The notes under the pieces are model-generated. The model had not been told where the DNA came from, did no database searches, and saw only the letters and a program-made list of their open reading frames with translations. Positions 26,858-35,151 of a DNA stretch of 64,000 nucleotides are shown in pieces (position 1 is the stretch's first letter; the number at the start of each line of letters is the position of its first letter). Location of the stretch: positions 230,748-294,747 of the forward strand of contig NZ_FNWL01000002.1 in NCBI RefSeq assembly GCF_900108095.1, written 5' to 3'. The stretch is from Natronorubrum sediminis. Lineage in GTDB: Archaea > Halobacteriota > Halobacteria > Halobacteriales > Natrialbaceae. A program made the position numbers and the translations under genes.

Positions 26858-27843
26858 TCGTCGACCACCCGCGGGTTGAGGTAGGCGTACAGCGAGTCGA
26901 CGAAGATGTTGATCACGACGAAGCCGACGCCGATGAAGATGATGATGCCCTGAATGAGCGGCCAGTCGAGCGCGTAGATGGCGTTGATCAGCCGCAAGCC
27001 GAGCCCGGGCCAGGAGAAGACCGTTTCGGTGATGACCGCGCCGCCGATCAACGTGCCGAGTTGGAGGCCAAGCACGGTGATGATCGGGATCATCGTGTTC
27101 CGCAGGACGTGCTTGTACCGGATCAAAACGCCCGGCAGCCCCTTCGCCTCAGTGGCTGTCACGTACGGTTTCCCGAGCTCGTCGATCATGCCGCTACGGG
27201 TGAGCCGGGTGATCAACGCCGTGAAGTACGTCCCGAGAGCGATCGCGGGCAACGTGATGTGACGCACCCACGTCACGAGGTCGTGTGCGTAGCCGGTCGT
27301 GATCAGGGAGTGCATCGCGTCGGCGAATCCGACCGGTCGCTGGCCCGTCGGGAAGATCCCGAACTGGACGGCCAACACGAGGATCAACATGATTCCGAGC
27401 CAGAAGTTCGGCGTGCTGATCCCGACCAGCGAGAACAGCGTCGCGCCGTAATCAGAGGGCTGATTGCGTCTCGTCGCGCTGATCACGCCCAACGGAATCG
27501 CGATGACGGTCGCGACGATGGTCGCCGCGATCGCCAGCTCGAGCGTGGCAGGGATTCGTTCGATGACCATCGTCGACACCTCCCGACTCGACTGATAGGA
27601 GTAGCCGAGGTCGCCGACGACGAGTCCCTGGAGGTACTCGATGTACTGAACGTAAATCGGCTCGTTCAAGCCGAGATCCTCGCGAATCTGCTCGCGTAGC
27701 TCCGGCGAAGCCGCGGGGTCGACGATCAGATTCACCGGATCTCCGGGCGAGACGGCTCGGAGCCCGAACGTGACTGTGACGACCCCCCAGATGACGACGA
27801 ACCCTTGCAGGATGCGTTTGACCAGGAATTTTCCGTACGACAT
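26854..27843 (-). CDS. dppB: Oligopeptide ABC transporter permease (DppB/OppB-like)
   Basis: 329-residue permease with six helices. The N-terminus F-L-V-K-R-I-L-Q-G-F-V-V-I-W-G and the P-G-D-P-V-N-L-I segment are typical of OppB. The EAA loop is T-A-T-E-A-K-G-L-P and the C-terminal helix ends I-N-I-F-V-D-S-L-Y-A-Y-L-N-P-R. The frame runs open to 28485, but that extension is Ser/Arg-rich and overlaps the binding-protein gene, so ATG 27843 is the start. About 265 bp separate it from the binding-protein gene. Confidence 0.93.
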   Translation of the reverse strand: MSYGKFLVKRILQGFVVIWGVVTVTFGLRAVSPGDPVNLIVDPAASPELREQIREDLGLNEPIYVQYIEYLQGLVVGDLGYSYQSSREVSTMVIERIPATLELAIAATIVATVIAIPLGVISATRRNQPSDYGATLFSLVGISTPNFWLGIMLILVLAVQFGIFPTGQRPVGFADAMHSLITTGYAHDLVTWVRHITLPAIALGTYFTALITRLTRSGMIDELGKPYVTATEAKGLPGVLIRYKHVLRNTMIPIITVLGLQLGTLIGGAVITETVFSWPGLGLRLINAIYALDWPLIQGIIIFIGVGFVVINIFVDSLYAYLNPRVVDE

Positions 27844-28108
27844 CGAGTGTGGTGTAGTGTGTGTGCTGGGTTGGTGTGGTTGCTGTCGGTCAGTGTGCCT
27901 CGAGCCGACCGGGCGAAGTCGACGAACCAGTGTGACCCTCGAGACGGCAGTATCGGGTGTCCCGAGGGCGATCCGGATCGGGCGATTGCGGCCGGATCGG
28001 TTCCGAGCGGTCCCGGTCGGTCCGTCGCTCACTCGAGTGATGCTGCCTTCCTCGAGTGGTGTCACCCGTCTCTTGTTTGGCCTCCTCGCTTCTTTCAGTT
28101 CTCGTCTG

Positions 28109-29650
28109 TCAGCCCATCTCTTCCGCGTAGAGGCTCTCATCGGCGCGTGGCTCCCACTCGAGGTCGTCGCGGACGCCGTAGATACTCTCCTCGAGATGGA
28201 GGAACACCCACGGTGCCTCCTCTCTGAGTTGTTCGTTGATATCCTGGAGTTGCTCCTCTCGCTCGTCCTCGTCGTCGATCTGTTGGCTCTCGAGGAGTTG
28301 CTCCTCGATGTCCTCGTCGGCGAAGTTGAACTGGCCACCCCCGCTCGTGAACCACGGTGAGAGCCCGTAGTCGGCGTCGCCGGTCGGATTCCCCCAACCG
28401 AGCAGGAAGAATGGGATCTCCTCGTAATCGGGCCCTTCTCCCGCCGCGTCGGAGACGTCGTCGAACGGAACGGTTTCGAAATCACAGTCGACGTTCTCGA
28501 GTTGGTCGATCTGGTCGGCCGCGGTCTGGGCGACCTCGGCGTCGTTGAGGTATCGCCCCTCCATCGTGTAGAGCGTGATCTCTTCGTCCGCGTAGCCGCT
28601 CTCCTCGACGAGTTCTTCGGCTTGGCTCTGATCCTGTTCGTAGGGCTCGAGGTCCGGGTTGTAGCCGAAGAGCCCCTCGGGAATGGGCTGGGTCATCGGC
28701 TCGCCGAACTGCCCGAGGATGGAGTCGATGATCCCCTGGTTGTCGACCGCGTAGTTCATCGCCTGCCGGAACTCCTGACTGTCGAAGGGTTCGATTTCGT
28801 TTTTCATCACCAGGAAGATGTTTCGGTTGCTGGTGACATTGCGAATCTCGATTCCGTCGTCGGTGTCGACGTCGTCGACGTCCGTCGGCGGCACGTTGAC
28901 GACGAGGTCGCTCTCGCCGGTTTGGACCGCGCCCACGCGGGAACTCGACTCGGCGGCCGCGTTGATCCGCACTCGTTCGTACGCCGGTTCGTCGCCCCAG
29001 TAGTCGTCGAAGCGCGTGAAAACGGCTTGCACGTCGGGTTCGTACTCCTCGAGTTCGTAGGGGCCGGTTCCCATCATGTCGCCGTCGATCGGTTGCTCCT
29101 GGTCTTCGACCCACTCTTCGTTGACGGCGCGACAGAAACTCGCGAGCTGGAACTCGACGAGAGATTCCGATCCCTCGTGTTCGACGATCACCGTGGTGTC
29201 GTCCTCGGCTTCGGCCCCGGTGACCGTGGTGAGTCCGGCCACCTGGTCGCTCGCGAAGCCGACGTCTTCGTCGACCTGTCGCCGCAACGTGTAGGCGACG
29301 TCGCTCGCGGTGAGGTCCTCCCCGTTGTGAAAGACGACGTCGTCTCTGAGCGTCAGTTCGACAACGCCATCGTCGGGGTGACTCCACTCCGTGACCACGC
29401 GTTCTTCGATCTCGCCGTCTTCTGTCACCTCGAACATCGGCTCGTAGACCTGATCGAAGACGTTGTAGTACGGTGTCGCGTTGTGATCGTTCGGATCGGT
29501 GTTTTCGACAAACTCACCCTGCGTGATGACCAGTTCGTCGGTGTCTTCCCCCTCCTCGCCGAGACAACCAGCGACTGCGACTACAGACGTTGCGCCAACG
29601 GCTGTCAGAAACGACCGTCGTGTTGAATTCTCGTGTGGCACCCATGCCAT
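28109..29650 (-). CDS. dppA: ABC transporter substrate-binding lipoprotein (oligopeptide/SBP family 5)
   Basis: 513-residue extracellular binding protein, first gene of the transport operon. The N-terminus has a Tat signal (T-R-R-S-F-L) and a lipobox V-A-V-A-G-C-L, so it is exported folded and probably anchored by a lipid at that Cys. Family 5 signs are Y-N-V-F-D-Q-V-Y-E-P, L-R-D-D-V-V-F-H-N-G-E-D-L-T-A-S-D-V and F-R-Q-A-M-N-Y-A-V-D. The mature protein is very acidic. A TATA-like box 25 bp before the ATG points to a leaderless transcript. Peptides, dipeptides or nickel-type ligands are possible. Confidence 0.93.
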   Translation of the reverse strand: MAWVPHENSTRRSFLTAVGATSVVAVAGCLGEEGEDTDELVITQGEFVENTDPNDHNATPYYNVFDQVYEPMFEVTEDGEIEERVVTEWSHPDDGVVELTLRDDVVFHNGEDLTASDVAYTLRRQVDEDVGFASDQVAGLTTVTGAEAEDDTTVIVEHEGSESLVEFQLASFCRAVNEEWVEDQEQPIDGDMMGTGPYELEEYEPDVQAVFTRFDDYWGDEPAYERVRINAAAESSSRVGAVQTGESDLVVNVPPTDVDDVDTDDGIEIRNVTSNRNIFLVMKNEIEPFDSQEFRQAMNYAVDNQGIIDSILGQFGEPMTQPIPEGLFGYNPDLEPYEQDQSQAEELVEESGYADEEITLYTMEGRYLNDAEVAQTAADQIDQLENVDCDFETVPFDDVSDAAGEGPDYEEIPFFLLGWGNPTGDADYGLSPWFTSGGGQFNFADEDIEEQLLESQQIDDEDEREEQLQDINEQLREEAPWVFLHLEESIYGVRDDLEWEPRADESLYAEEMG

Positions 29651-29670
29651 AAGGAAACAAAGAACACGAC

Positions 29671-29678
29671 AATATATA
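29671..29678 (-). promoter_or_regulatory. TATA box of the peptide-transporter operon
   Basis: Read on the minus strand, TATATATT is centred about 25 bp before the ATG at 29650, the spacing expected for a leaderless haloarchaeal promoter driving the five transporter genes. Confidence 0.5.
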
Positions 29679-29881
29679 GGTATGATGACACAAATAGGAT
29701 TCGGTGAAATACTGGTTCAGATGTTCGTTCGTCTCAGTGACATGCTTCGCATGTGCCCATCTCGACAATAGTTTAGTATACGTTCCGTACCATATTCTTC
29801 GACCCGCGCATTCGCCGACAATTCGTGTCAACAGCTGTCATGGGCAGAATAGTTAAGAGTGCAAATCCCATAGTCGCCTTC

Positions 29882-30517
29882 ATGGCCGCTCACGGCCGGT
29901 CCGCACTGCGGGACCTGTTCGACGAGTCGCCCACACCCCACATCGCCCACCCGCCACGGACCCATCATCGTGACTTCTACGTCGCTACCGACGGGTCCTT
30001 CCGGAAATCGGGCGGTGGACTGGGCGCCGTAATCGAAACACGCGACGGCACCCGTGTCGCCCGCGTTGCGACCATGGATACACCGCCCGACAACAACGTC
30101 GCCGAGTACCGTGCACTCCACCTCGGTCTCGACATACTGGCAGCCCGTGCGCCTCGAGACGCCCGCGTTGGCGTCCTCATCGACCACGACGCCCTCGCCA
30201 GCAACGTCAACAGCACGATCCTCGCGAGGAACCATCCGGACGGAAAACCACCGCGTCCGGTCTCCGTCCCACCCGCCACACGCTATCACTGGCGGGGCAT
30301 TCAGGCCCGACTCAACGGCTTCGGCGAAGTCCGTGCCGCACGCATCGATAGCGACCAGAACCCGGCACACCCACTTGCAAACGAACCTGGCCGCTATCGC
30401 CACGTCAACCGCGAACCCGACCGCTGCGTCCTCCCCGAAACGCCCGACCCGGCCCCGAACGAGTTCCCGCCACCCTCTCGAGCGAATCGAAACGGCGGCG
30501 GAAGAGCGTCGGACTGA
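29882..30517 (+). CDS. rnhA: Ribonuclease HI-like protein
   Basis: 211 residues with an RNase H fold from about residue 30. The acidic active-site set can be placed: Asp37 in A-T-D-G-S-F, Glu75 in V-A-E-Y-R-A-L, Asp101 in L-I-D-H-D-A-L and Asp156 or Asp158 in R-I-D-S-D-Q-N-P. The usual A-D-x-L-A-N near the end is A-H-P-L-A-N. The family removes RNA from RNA-DNA hybrids. The C-terminal ~45 residues are Pro/Asn/Arg-rich and unlike the core; part of that tail is encoded by a 25-bp sequence that recurs at 32168. ATG 29882 has an AT-rich element about 28 bp upstream. Confidence 0.85.
   Translation: MAAHGRSALRDLFDESPTPHIAHPPRTHHRDFYVATDGSFRKSGGGLGAVIETRDGTRVARVATMDTPPDNNVAEYRALHLGLDILAARAPRDARVGVLIDHDALASNVNSTILARNHPDGKPPRPVSVPPATRYHWRGIQARLNGFGEVRAARIDSDQNPAHPLANEPGRYRHVNREPDRCVLPETPDPAPNEFPPPSRANRNGGGRASD
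30477..30501. repeat. 25-bp exact direct repeat, copy 1 (inside the RNase HI C-terminus)
   Basis: An exact 25-bp match to 32168-32192, beginning CTCGAGCGAATCG and ending GGCGGCGG. This copy codes for the tail of the RNase HI-like protein (S-R-A-N-R-N-G-G-G). The two copies bracket the Gfo/Idh/MocA gene. Confidence 0.7.
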
Positions 30518-30699
30518 GAAATCGGCAGACTATCGGTCCCAATGAATGTAGATCTCCTCTTCAACGGGACCGATACCGTTCCTCGAGGCTGACTGTCGGC
30601 AAATATAGGAAGTCTATAATACACACCCGCTTCGTGTCACTGCTACGTTCTCAATATAATCTATTCGAAACTAATGTGTGTTGACTAGTCTGTTCTCAT

Positions 30700-31857
30700 A
30701 TGGTTGTCCAAACCGCAGTCGTTGGTGCAGGAACCGTATCGCGTTCACACCTCGCAGGCGTTCGCAAACATCCCGATATGGAACTCGTGGCAGTGTGTGA
30801 TCTCGACGAACAACGGGCCCGGGAACGGGCGCGGGAGTTCGGGACGATGGCCGTCACTGACTACACTGAACTGCTCGAGGAACTCGACTGCGTGCACGTT
30901 TGTACGCCGGTTCAGACTCACTTCGAAATCGCGAAGCGAGCGATCGAGGCGGGCGTCGCCGTCATCATCGAGAAGCCGTCGACCGTCACCGCCGAGGAGG
31001 TCGAGAAACTCGAGGAACTCGCGACGGAACACGACGTCCCGGCGACGGTAATTCACAACCACCTCTTTTACCCCGCTGTCCGGAAGGTTCGTCGGCTGAT
31101 CGACGACGGCGAACTCGGAGAGATCAGGTCGGTCAACACGCTCTACGCCGGGCTCACGCCGCCGGATATGGTCAACCGAGGTTCCTGGGTATTCGAACTG
31201 CCGGGAGGCGAGTTCGAGGAGGGCCTCCCCCACCCGATCTACTCGCTGCTCGGCATCGGTGGTCTCCCCGCCAGTGAGGCAGACCTCTCCGCCCAGACGG
31301 TGCTCTCGCGTGAGTACGAAGACGACTTCAGCTACGACCAGGCACAGGTCCAGTACGTCTCTCGAGATGGGGCACTCTGCAACGTCACGATGCTCTCAGG
31401 AACGCTCTCCCAGCGACTCCACGTCGTCACCGGCTCAGAGCAATCGGTGATCCTCGACGAGATTAATCAGTCGATTTATCGCATCGACGAGGAGTACACC
31501 AACTCGGTCGTCACCCGATCGAAGAAAGGGTTCGACCTCTCGGCGGCCCAACTGCGCAGCACGCTCGAGAACGCGAAATCTGTCGCCGTCTCGCGCTTCG
31601 ACGACAGTTGGGAAGCCAAAGCGAAGACGGACTCACACGCGGCAATCTTCGGGGAGTTCGTCGAGGCGATCGAGGGCGACGGGGAGGTCCCCGTCTCCCT
31701 CGAACAGTCGCGGTGGACGATCCGGGTGCTCGAGGAGATCCGCAAGTCGGCACGTCGCCGCGTCGGTGATCTCGAGGCGATGGCCGGCGACGAGACTGAC
31801 ACCGCGGAGCCGACGACGGATCTCGACGCCGAGGCGACCGTCGACGCTGAGTTGTGA
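30700..31857 (+). CDS. Gfo/Idh/MocA family NAD(P)-dependent oxidoreductase
   Basis: 385 residues. The N-terminal Rossmann domain starts V-V-G-A-G-T-V-S-R-S-H-L-A-G-V (G-x-G-x-x-S dinucleotide motif) and continues V-A-V-C-D-L-D-E. The family motif I-E-K-P-S-T, with the catalytic-region Lys, lies near residue 90. A C-terminal alpha/beta substrate domain follows. The acidic tail (~30 residues) is an extension. The family oxidises or reduces sugars, inositols or similar alcohols; no substrate can be named. The neighbouring surface-glycan genes make sugar processing plausible. It stands alone, followed by a T-run. Confidence 0.88.
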   Translation: MVVQTAVVGAGTVSRSHLAGVRKHPDMELVAVCDLDEQRARERAREFGTMAVTDYTELLEELDCVHVCTPVQTHFEIAKRAIEAGVAVIIEKPSTVTAEEVEKLEELATEHDVPATVIHNHLFYPAVRKVRRLIDDGELGEIRSVNTLYAGLTPPDMVNRGSWVFELPGGEFEEGLPHPIYSLLGIGGLPASEADLSAQTVLSREYEDDFSYDQAQVQYVSRDGALCNVTMLSGTLSQRLHVVTGSEQSVILDEINQSIYRIDEEYTNSVVTRSKKGFDLSAAQLRSTLENAKSVAVSRFDDSWEAKAKTDSHAAIFGEFVEAIEGDGEVPVSLEQSRWTIRVLEEIRKSARRRVGDLEAMAGDETDTAEPTTDLDAEATVDAEL

Positions 31858-32110
31858 GCTGTTTGTCTTTTTTCACCGACTCGGAGTCAGCTTCCGACAG
31901 TCTGGTCGCTCGTCCGGTAACGCGAGTCGTTACTCTCAGCAACGCCAGCACAGTTGCGGTCACGGCGGCGATGGTCACATTGTCCACTTCTTCGAACCCT
32001 TCGCCGACGGATTCGTCAGTCTGCTGGGCGTCATCCTCGCTAGTGTCCTCGTCTGGGGGCGTCCGTCGGTAGCCAGTGGACTCGTCGATCCCCGCGAAGT
32101 CAGAGCACAT
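31511..32110 (-). other. Possible decayed small gene (protein-like only at 31860-32110)
   Basis: From ATG 32110 the minus-strand frame gives about 80 residues of convincing haloarchaeal character: an acidic N-terminus (P-P-D-E-D-T-S-E-D-D-A-Q) and a hydrophobic stretch (V-T-I-A-A-V-T-A-T-V-L-A-L-L). Beyond 31860 it runs antisense through the Gfo/Idh/MocA gene and becomes Arg/Ser-rich, which is not credible protein. Either the true stop was lost through a frameshift near the A-run, or the ORF is fortuitous. Otherwise the 426-bp gap 31858-32283 holds only the T-run and one copy of a 25-bp repeat. Confidence 0.25.
31868..31873 (+). terminator. T-run terminator after the Gfo/Idh/MocA gene
   Basis: Six consecutive T residues lie about 10 bp after the stop codon. 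Archaeal transcription commonly ends at such T-runs without a hairpin. Prediction from sequence alone. Confidence 0.35.
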
Positions 32111-32167
32111 ATCTAAGCGCCCTCGGTTTCGCGTCGCACGCGTCTCGAGATCGGCACTCGTCGCGGA

Positions 32168-32192
32168 CTCGAGCGAATCGAAACGGCGGCGG
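32168..32192. repeat. 25-bp exact direct repeat, copy 2 (intergenic)
   Basis: An exact match to 30477-30501, lying in non-coding DNA upstream of the DUF2240 gene. The distance between copies is 1691 bp. Confidence 0.7.
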
Positions 32193-32283
32193 GCGCGCCT
32201 CCGATTGACGGCGGGCATCGCTGACGCAACGGCAGCGAGCGAAGACCGCCACCGTTATCTCGCCGTTCGAGCGAACACTGTTC

Positions 32284-32754
32284 ATGAGCCTCCGGGTCGC
32301 CGTCGCCGCCCCGTTCATTCAGAACGGCACGCAGTGTTTACAGGAAAACGAGTTCGTCGTGGCGCTCTCGCTCGATCGAGACTGGTTCTCCCCCGACCAA
32401 TCGAAGCGATTGCTCGACGTCGCGACGCGTGAGGGCCTCCTCGAGCACACCGACGACGGACTCGAGGCGACGTTCGACCCGTCTTCGGTGACGGTGCCAG
32501 AGGAGTTTTCGCCGGACGACGACCTGCTTAGAGAGCGCTCGCCGTTCGAACGCGTTCTCGATACCCTCGTCGCGGAGGGCGTCGAGAAACACGAAGCAGT
32601 GGGCGCGATTAACACACTCCAGCAAGAACTCGGTGTGACGATCGAGACCGCAGCGGTCGTCTACGCCCGTCGCGAAGGGATCGACGTACGCGAACTGGCA
32701 CCCGTTGCACGGTCGTCGCTCCAGGCCGAGGACGCGGAAGCCGAAGGGCGTTAA
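32284..32754 (+). CDS. DUF2240 family protein
   Basis: 156 residues matching the archaeal DUF2240 pattern: M-S-L-R-V-A-V-A-A-P-F near the start, L-S-L-D-R-D-W-F-S-P-D-Q in the first third and E-G-L-L-E-H in a winged-helix-like N-terminal half. A helical C-terminal half contains E-G-V-E-K-H-E-A-V-G-A-I-N. The family is restricted to archaea and its role is not established; the fold suggests nucleic-acid binding. The next gene starts 23 bp downstream, so the two are probably co-transcribed. Confidence 0.85.
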   Translation: MSLRVAVAAPFIQNGTQCLQENEFVVALSLDRDWFSPDQSKRLLDVATREGLLEHTDDGLEATFDPSSVTVPEEFSPDDDLLRERSPFERVLDTLVAEGVEKHEAVGAINTLQQELGVTIETAAVVYARREGIDVRELAPVARSSLQAEDAEAEGR

Positions 32755-32777
32755 TCCCCGCAGACCCATCCGTTCCT

Positions 32778-33161
32778 ATGGTCGAAACGCGAATCACCGA
32801 CGGCCGCCGGATCGCCGAACTGCTCGCGTCCGAACTCGACGGCCGCGAAGACGGCACGCTCGAGTCGACTCGCGTCATCAACGCCGACGGGGACGTCGAG
32901 CCGACAGCCGACGGCGCGCGAGCCTACGATGTGACGGTCTCAGACGAGCGAATCGCGCGGGTGTTCATCCACGAGGACCGCGCACGACTCGAGTTCGAGG
33001 CCGGGCAGGATGTTGCCGCCGAGACGGCCACAGACCTCGAGTTGCGCGTCCGACCGAAGGCAACGGAGCCGCCGCGAACGCTCGTCTTTCTCGAGAGCGG
33101 CGCGGCGACGAAGCGGGGGACGGACGTCGTCCAGGCCGTTACTCGCTCGCTGTCTGAGTGA
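32778..33161 (+). CDS. Conserved haloarchaeal hypothetical protein
   Basis: 127 residues of alternating helix and strand (I-A-E-L-L-A-S-E-L-D-G-R, Y-D-V-T-V-S-D-E-R-I-A-R-V-F-I, A-R-L-E-F and L-E-L-R-V-R-P-K). It is acidic, without Cys or membrane segments. Its place 23 bp after the DUF2240 gene suggests a shared operon. I do not recognise a named family. Confidence 0.65.
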   Translation: MVETRITDGRRIAELLASELDGREDGTLESTRVINADGDVEPTADGARAYDVTVSDERIARVFIHEDRARLEFEAGQDVAAETATDLELRVRPKATEPPRTLVFLESGAATKRGTDVVQAVTRSLSE

Positions 33162-33336
33162 GGGTTGCCCTCCCTCTCACAGATATGTTGATCTCTTGAC
33201 GCAGTGCCAAAACGCCAGACTCCGTCCGGAGTGCTGAACGAGTGTAAACCGCCTTTCACCGCTTGAAACAGTTCTATCACTTTCAATTTATATTACTGGT
33301 CAAATAGTTACCTTATAGAGATACCAGAGAGTCGAT

Positions 33337-35091
33337 ATGTCGGATTGGAATCGAAGATCCGTGATGGCGATGGGGGCAGCGCTTACTACTGGTGGACTGA
33401 TCACCTCGACAGGGGTTACCGGGGCCGAAAGCGACGAAACGACGGACGGACTCGAGGAACCAGACGGCTGGTCGTCTCACCGCGGCGGCGCGGGCAACAC
33501 CGGGTACCTGCCAATCGACGGCGAGTTCGAGAAGCCGGACACCGTCGCCTGGGAGTACGAAGAGGACGGGCCACTCGCCGTCGTCGACGGGACAGTGTAC
33601 CTGAACACGGGCGAGGAGATCCACGCGCTCGACGACGAGGACGGCTCCGTCGAGTGGACGGCCGATGTCGAGGGCACGGATACGATGACGACGCCCGCGG
33701 TCGCTGGCGAGGGCGTCTACGTCGGTGGCGATCAGCTAACGGCACTCAATGTCGCCTCGGGCGAGGTCGAGTGGACGGTCGAACGAGGTGCGTCCTCACC
33801 GATCGTCGCCCACGGACTGGTCCTCGCGGTCGACGAGGGAACGCTCTACGCGCTCGAGCCCGGCAGCGGCGAGGTCGTCTGGGAGCGCGAGACAATCGAA
33901 ATGGAGGACGAAGAGTCCGATCCACAAGAGCACACGGCGTCCGCGGTCGTGGCTTCGGACGACCTCGTCCACGCGAGGACCGCCGTCGAAAGTGACGAGG
34001 ACGACGAGAATGGTCTCGCCGCTTTCGATCCCGAAACGGGAGAGACGGTGTGGACGTGGTTGCCGACGGTGGATTCGGATTCGCAGTTCCCGACCTTCGG
34101 CGGACTGATGGCGAACGACGGACGGATCTACGCCGTTCGCGACCCGAGCGGCGGCGGCACTGGCGGCCCGATCCTCGACGCGGAAACCGGAGAACAAACC
34201 GGCGCCGGTCGAACCGAACTCGAGGCCGCCGTCGGTGAGGCGGCGTGGATCAGCACGCTCGACTATCGATTCACAGCCTACGACCGCTCGGGGGACGAAC
34301 TGTGGCGCGTGGACGGCGGTACCATGCAATGGGATTCGGCGTCGATCGTCGGAGAGACCGTGGTCGCAATCAAGGCGGGACGCCCCCCATCGGAGGGGAC
34401 AGAACTCGTCGGGTTCGACATCGAAACCGGCGACGAAGAGTGGGCGGTCGAGATGGATTTCGACAACCGAGATACGGGACGTCGTGCACCGACGCTCACC
34501 GAGGAGACGGTATACGTTCGATCCGAGTCAGACGATAGCTCTGACAACATGCTCGTTGCGCTTCGGCCGTCCGAGGAGGGTGACTCCGACGACGATGACG
34601 ACGATGACGACGATTCAGGCGAAGACGGTTCTGACGACGATTCGGACGAGGGTGACTCTGACAAGGACGGCTCCGACGACGATGATTCCGAGACGGATGG
34701 CTCCGATGGTGATTCCGGAGAGGACGGTTCCGACGGCGATTCCGGGGAGGACGGATCAAGTGGGGACGGATCTGACGACGATCAGGACGACGACGATTCG
34801 GAAGAGACCGACTCCGACGAATCCGATGGGTCCGAAGACGGGACCGACGACGGAACCGACGACGGGACCGATGACGGGACCGATGACGACGGAACCGATG
34901 ACCCGGACGGTTCCGACGACGAGCCCAGCGAGACAGATGACGGCGAGAGCGGCGACACGGACGACGCTTCGGACGAGGACGGAGACGACGATAGTGTCCC
35001 CGGATTCACCGCCGGTGCCGGTATCGTCGGCAGCGCCCTCGGCCTCGAGTGGCTGCGTCGCCAGGCTAACGCGGACGAGCCGGCCGAGTAA
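33337..35091 (+). CDS. Exported PQQ-type beta-propeller protein with Asp-rich stalk and PGF-CTERM-like anchor
   Basis: 584 residues. A Tat signal (W-N-R-R-S-V-M-A-M-G) is followed at about residues 45-410 by PQQ/PQQ-like propeller blades, recognisable by repeats such as V-D-G-T-V-Y-L, L-T-A-L-N-V-A-S-G-E-V-E-W and L-Y-A-L-E-P-G-S-G-E-V-V-W. Residues ~415-550 are an extreme Asp/Ser/Gly/Thr stalk containing tandem G-T-D-D units. The end has P-G-F, a short hydrophobic segment and a basic L-R-R-Q stretch, the layout of PGF-CTERM sorting signals recognised by archaeosortase A. Likely a surface-attached binding or structural protein; enzymatic use of PQQ is unproven. Confidence 0.8.
   Translation: MSDWNRRSVMAMGAALTTGGLITSTGVTGAESDETTDGLEEPDGWSSHRGGAGNTGYLPIDGEFEKPDTVAWEYEEDGPLAVVDGTVYLNTGEEIHALDDEDGSVEWTADVEGTDTMTTPAVAGEGVYVGGDQLTALNVASGEVEWTVERGASSPIVAHGLVLAVDEGTLYALEPGSGEVVWERETIEMEDEESDPQEHTASAVVASDDLVHARTAVESDEDDENGLAAFDPETGETVWTWLPTVDSDSQFPTFGGLMANDGRIYAVRDPSGGGTGGPILDAETGEQTGAGRTELEAAVGEAAWISTLDYRFTAYDRSGDELWRVDGGTMQWDSASIVGETVVAIKAGRPPSEGTELVGFDIETGDEEWAVEMDFDNRDTGRRAPTLTEETVYVRSESDDSSDNMLVALRPSEEGDSDDDDDDDDDSGEDGSDDDSDEGDSDKDGSDDDDSETDGSDGDSGEDGSDGDSGEDGSSGDGSDDDQDDDDSEETDSDESDGSEDGTDDGTDDGTDDGTDDDGTDDPDGSDDEPSETDDGESGDTDDASDEDGDDDSVPGFTAGAGIVGSALGLEWLRRQANADEPAE
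34576..34992 (+). repeat. Low-complexity Asp/Ser/Gly-coding repeats with a 12-bp tandem array
   Basis: This segment of the propeller gene is made of GAC/GAT/TCC/GGA codons. At 34837-34899 it holds a tandem array of 12-bp units (GAC-GGG-ACC-GAC and variants) coding G-T-D-D, about five copies including one with an extra codon. Slippage would readily change stalk length. It is coding DNA, not a CRISPR array. Confidence 0.8.
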
Positions 35092-35151
35092 CGTAACACA
35101 TCCCCTCGAGACGGAGCGAGAGTCTCGGATCGAACCCGAACCGCACTCGAT

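Noticed and set aside
27844-28485. N-terminal extension of the DppB-like permease frame
   Set aside because: Ser/Arg-rich and overlapping the end of dppA; the conserved permease N-terminus begins at 27843.
28502-29626. 374-residue plus-strand ORF across the substrate-binding-protein gene
   Set aside because: Antisense shadow of dppA; the binding protein has a signal, a lipobox and family motifs, and the shadow has none.
34837-34899. Short regular repeats that might be a CRISPR array
   Set aside because: The units are 12 bp with no spacers and lie in frame inside a coding sequence, encoding G-T-D-D repeats.
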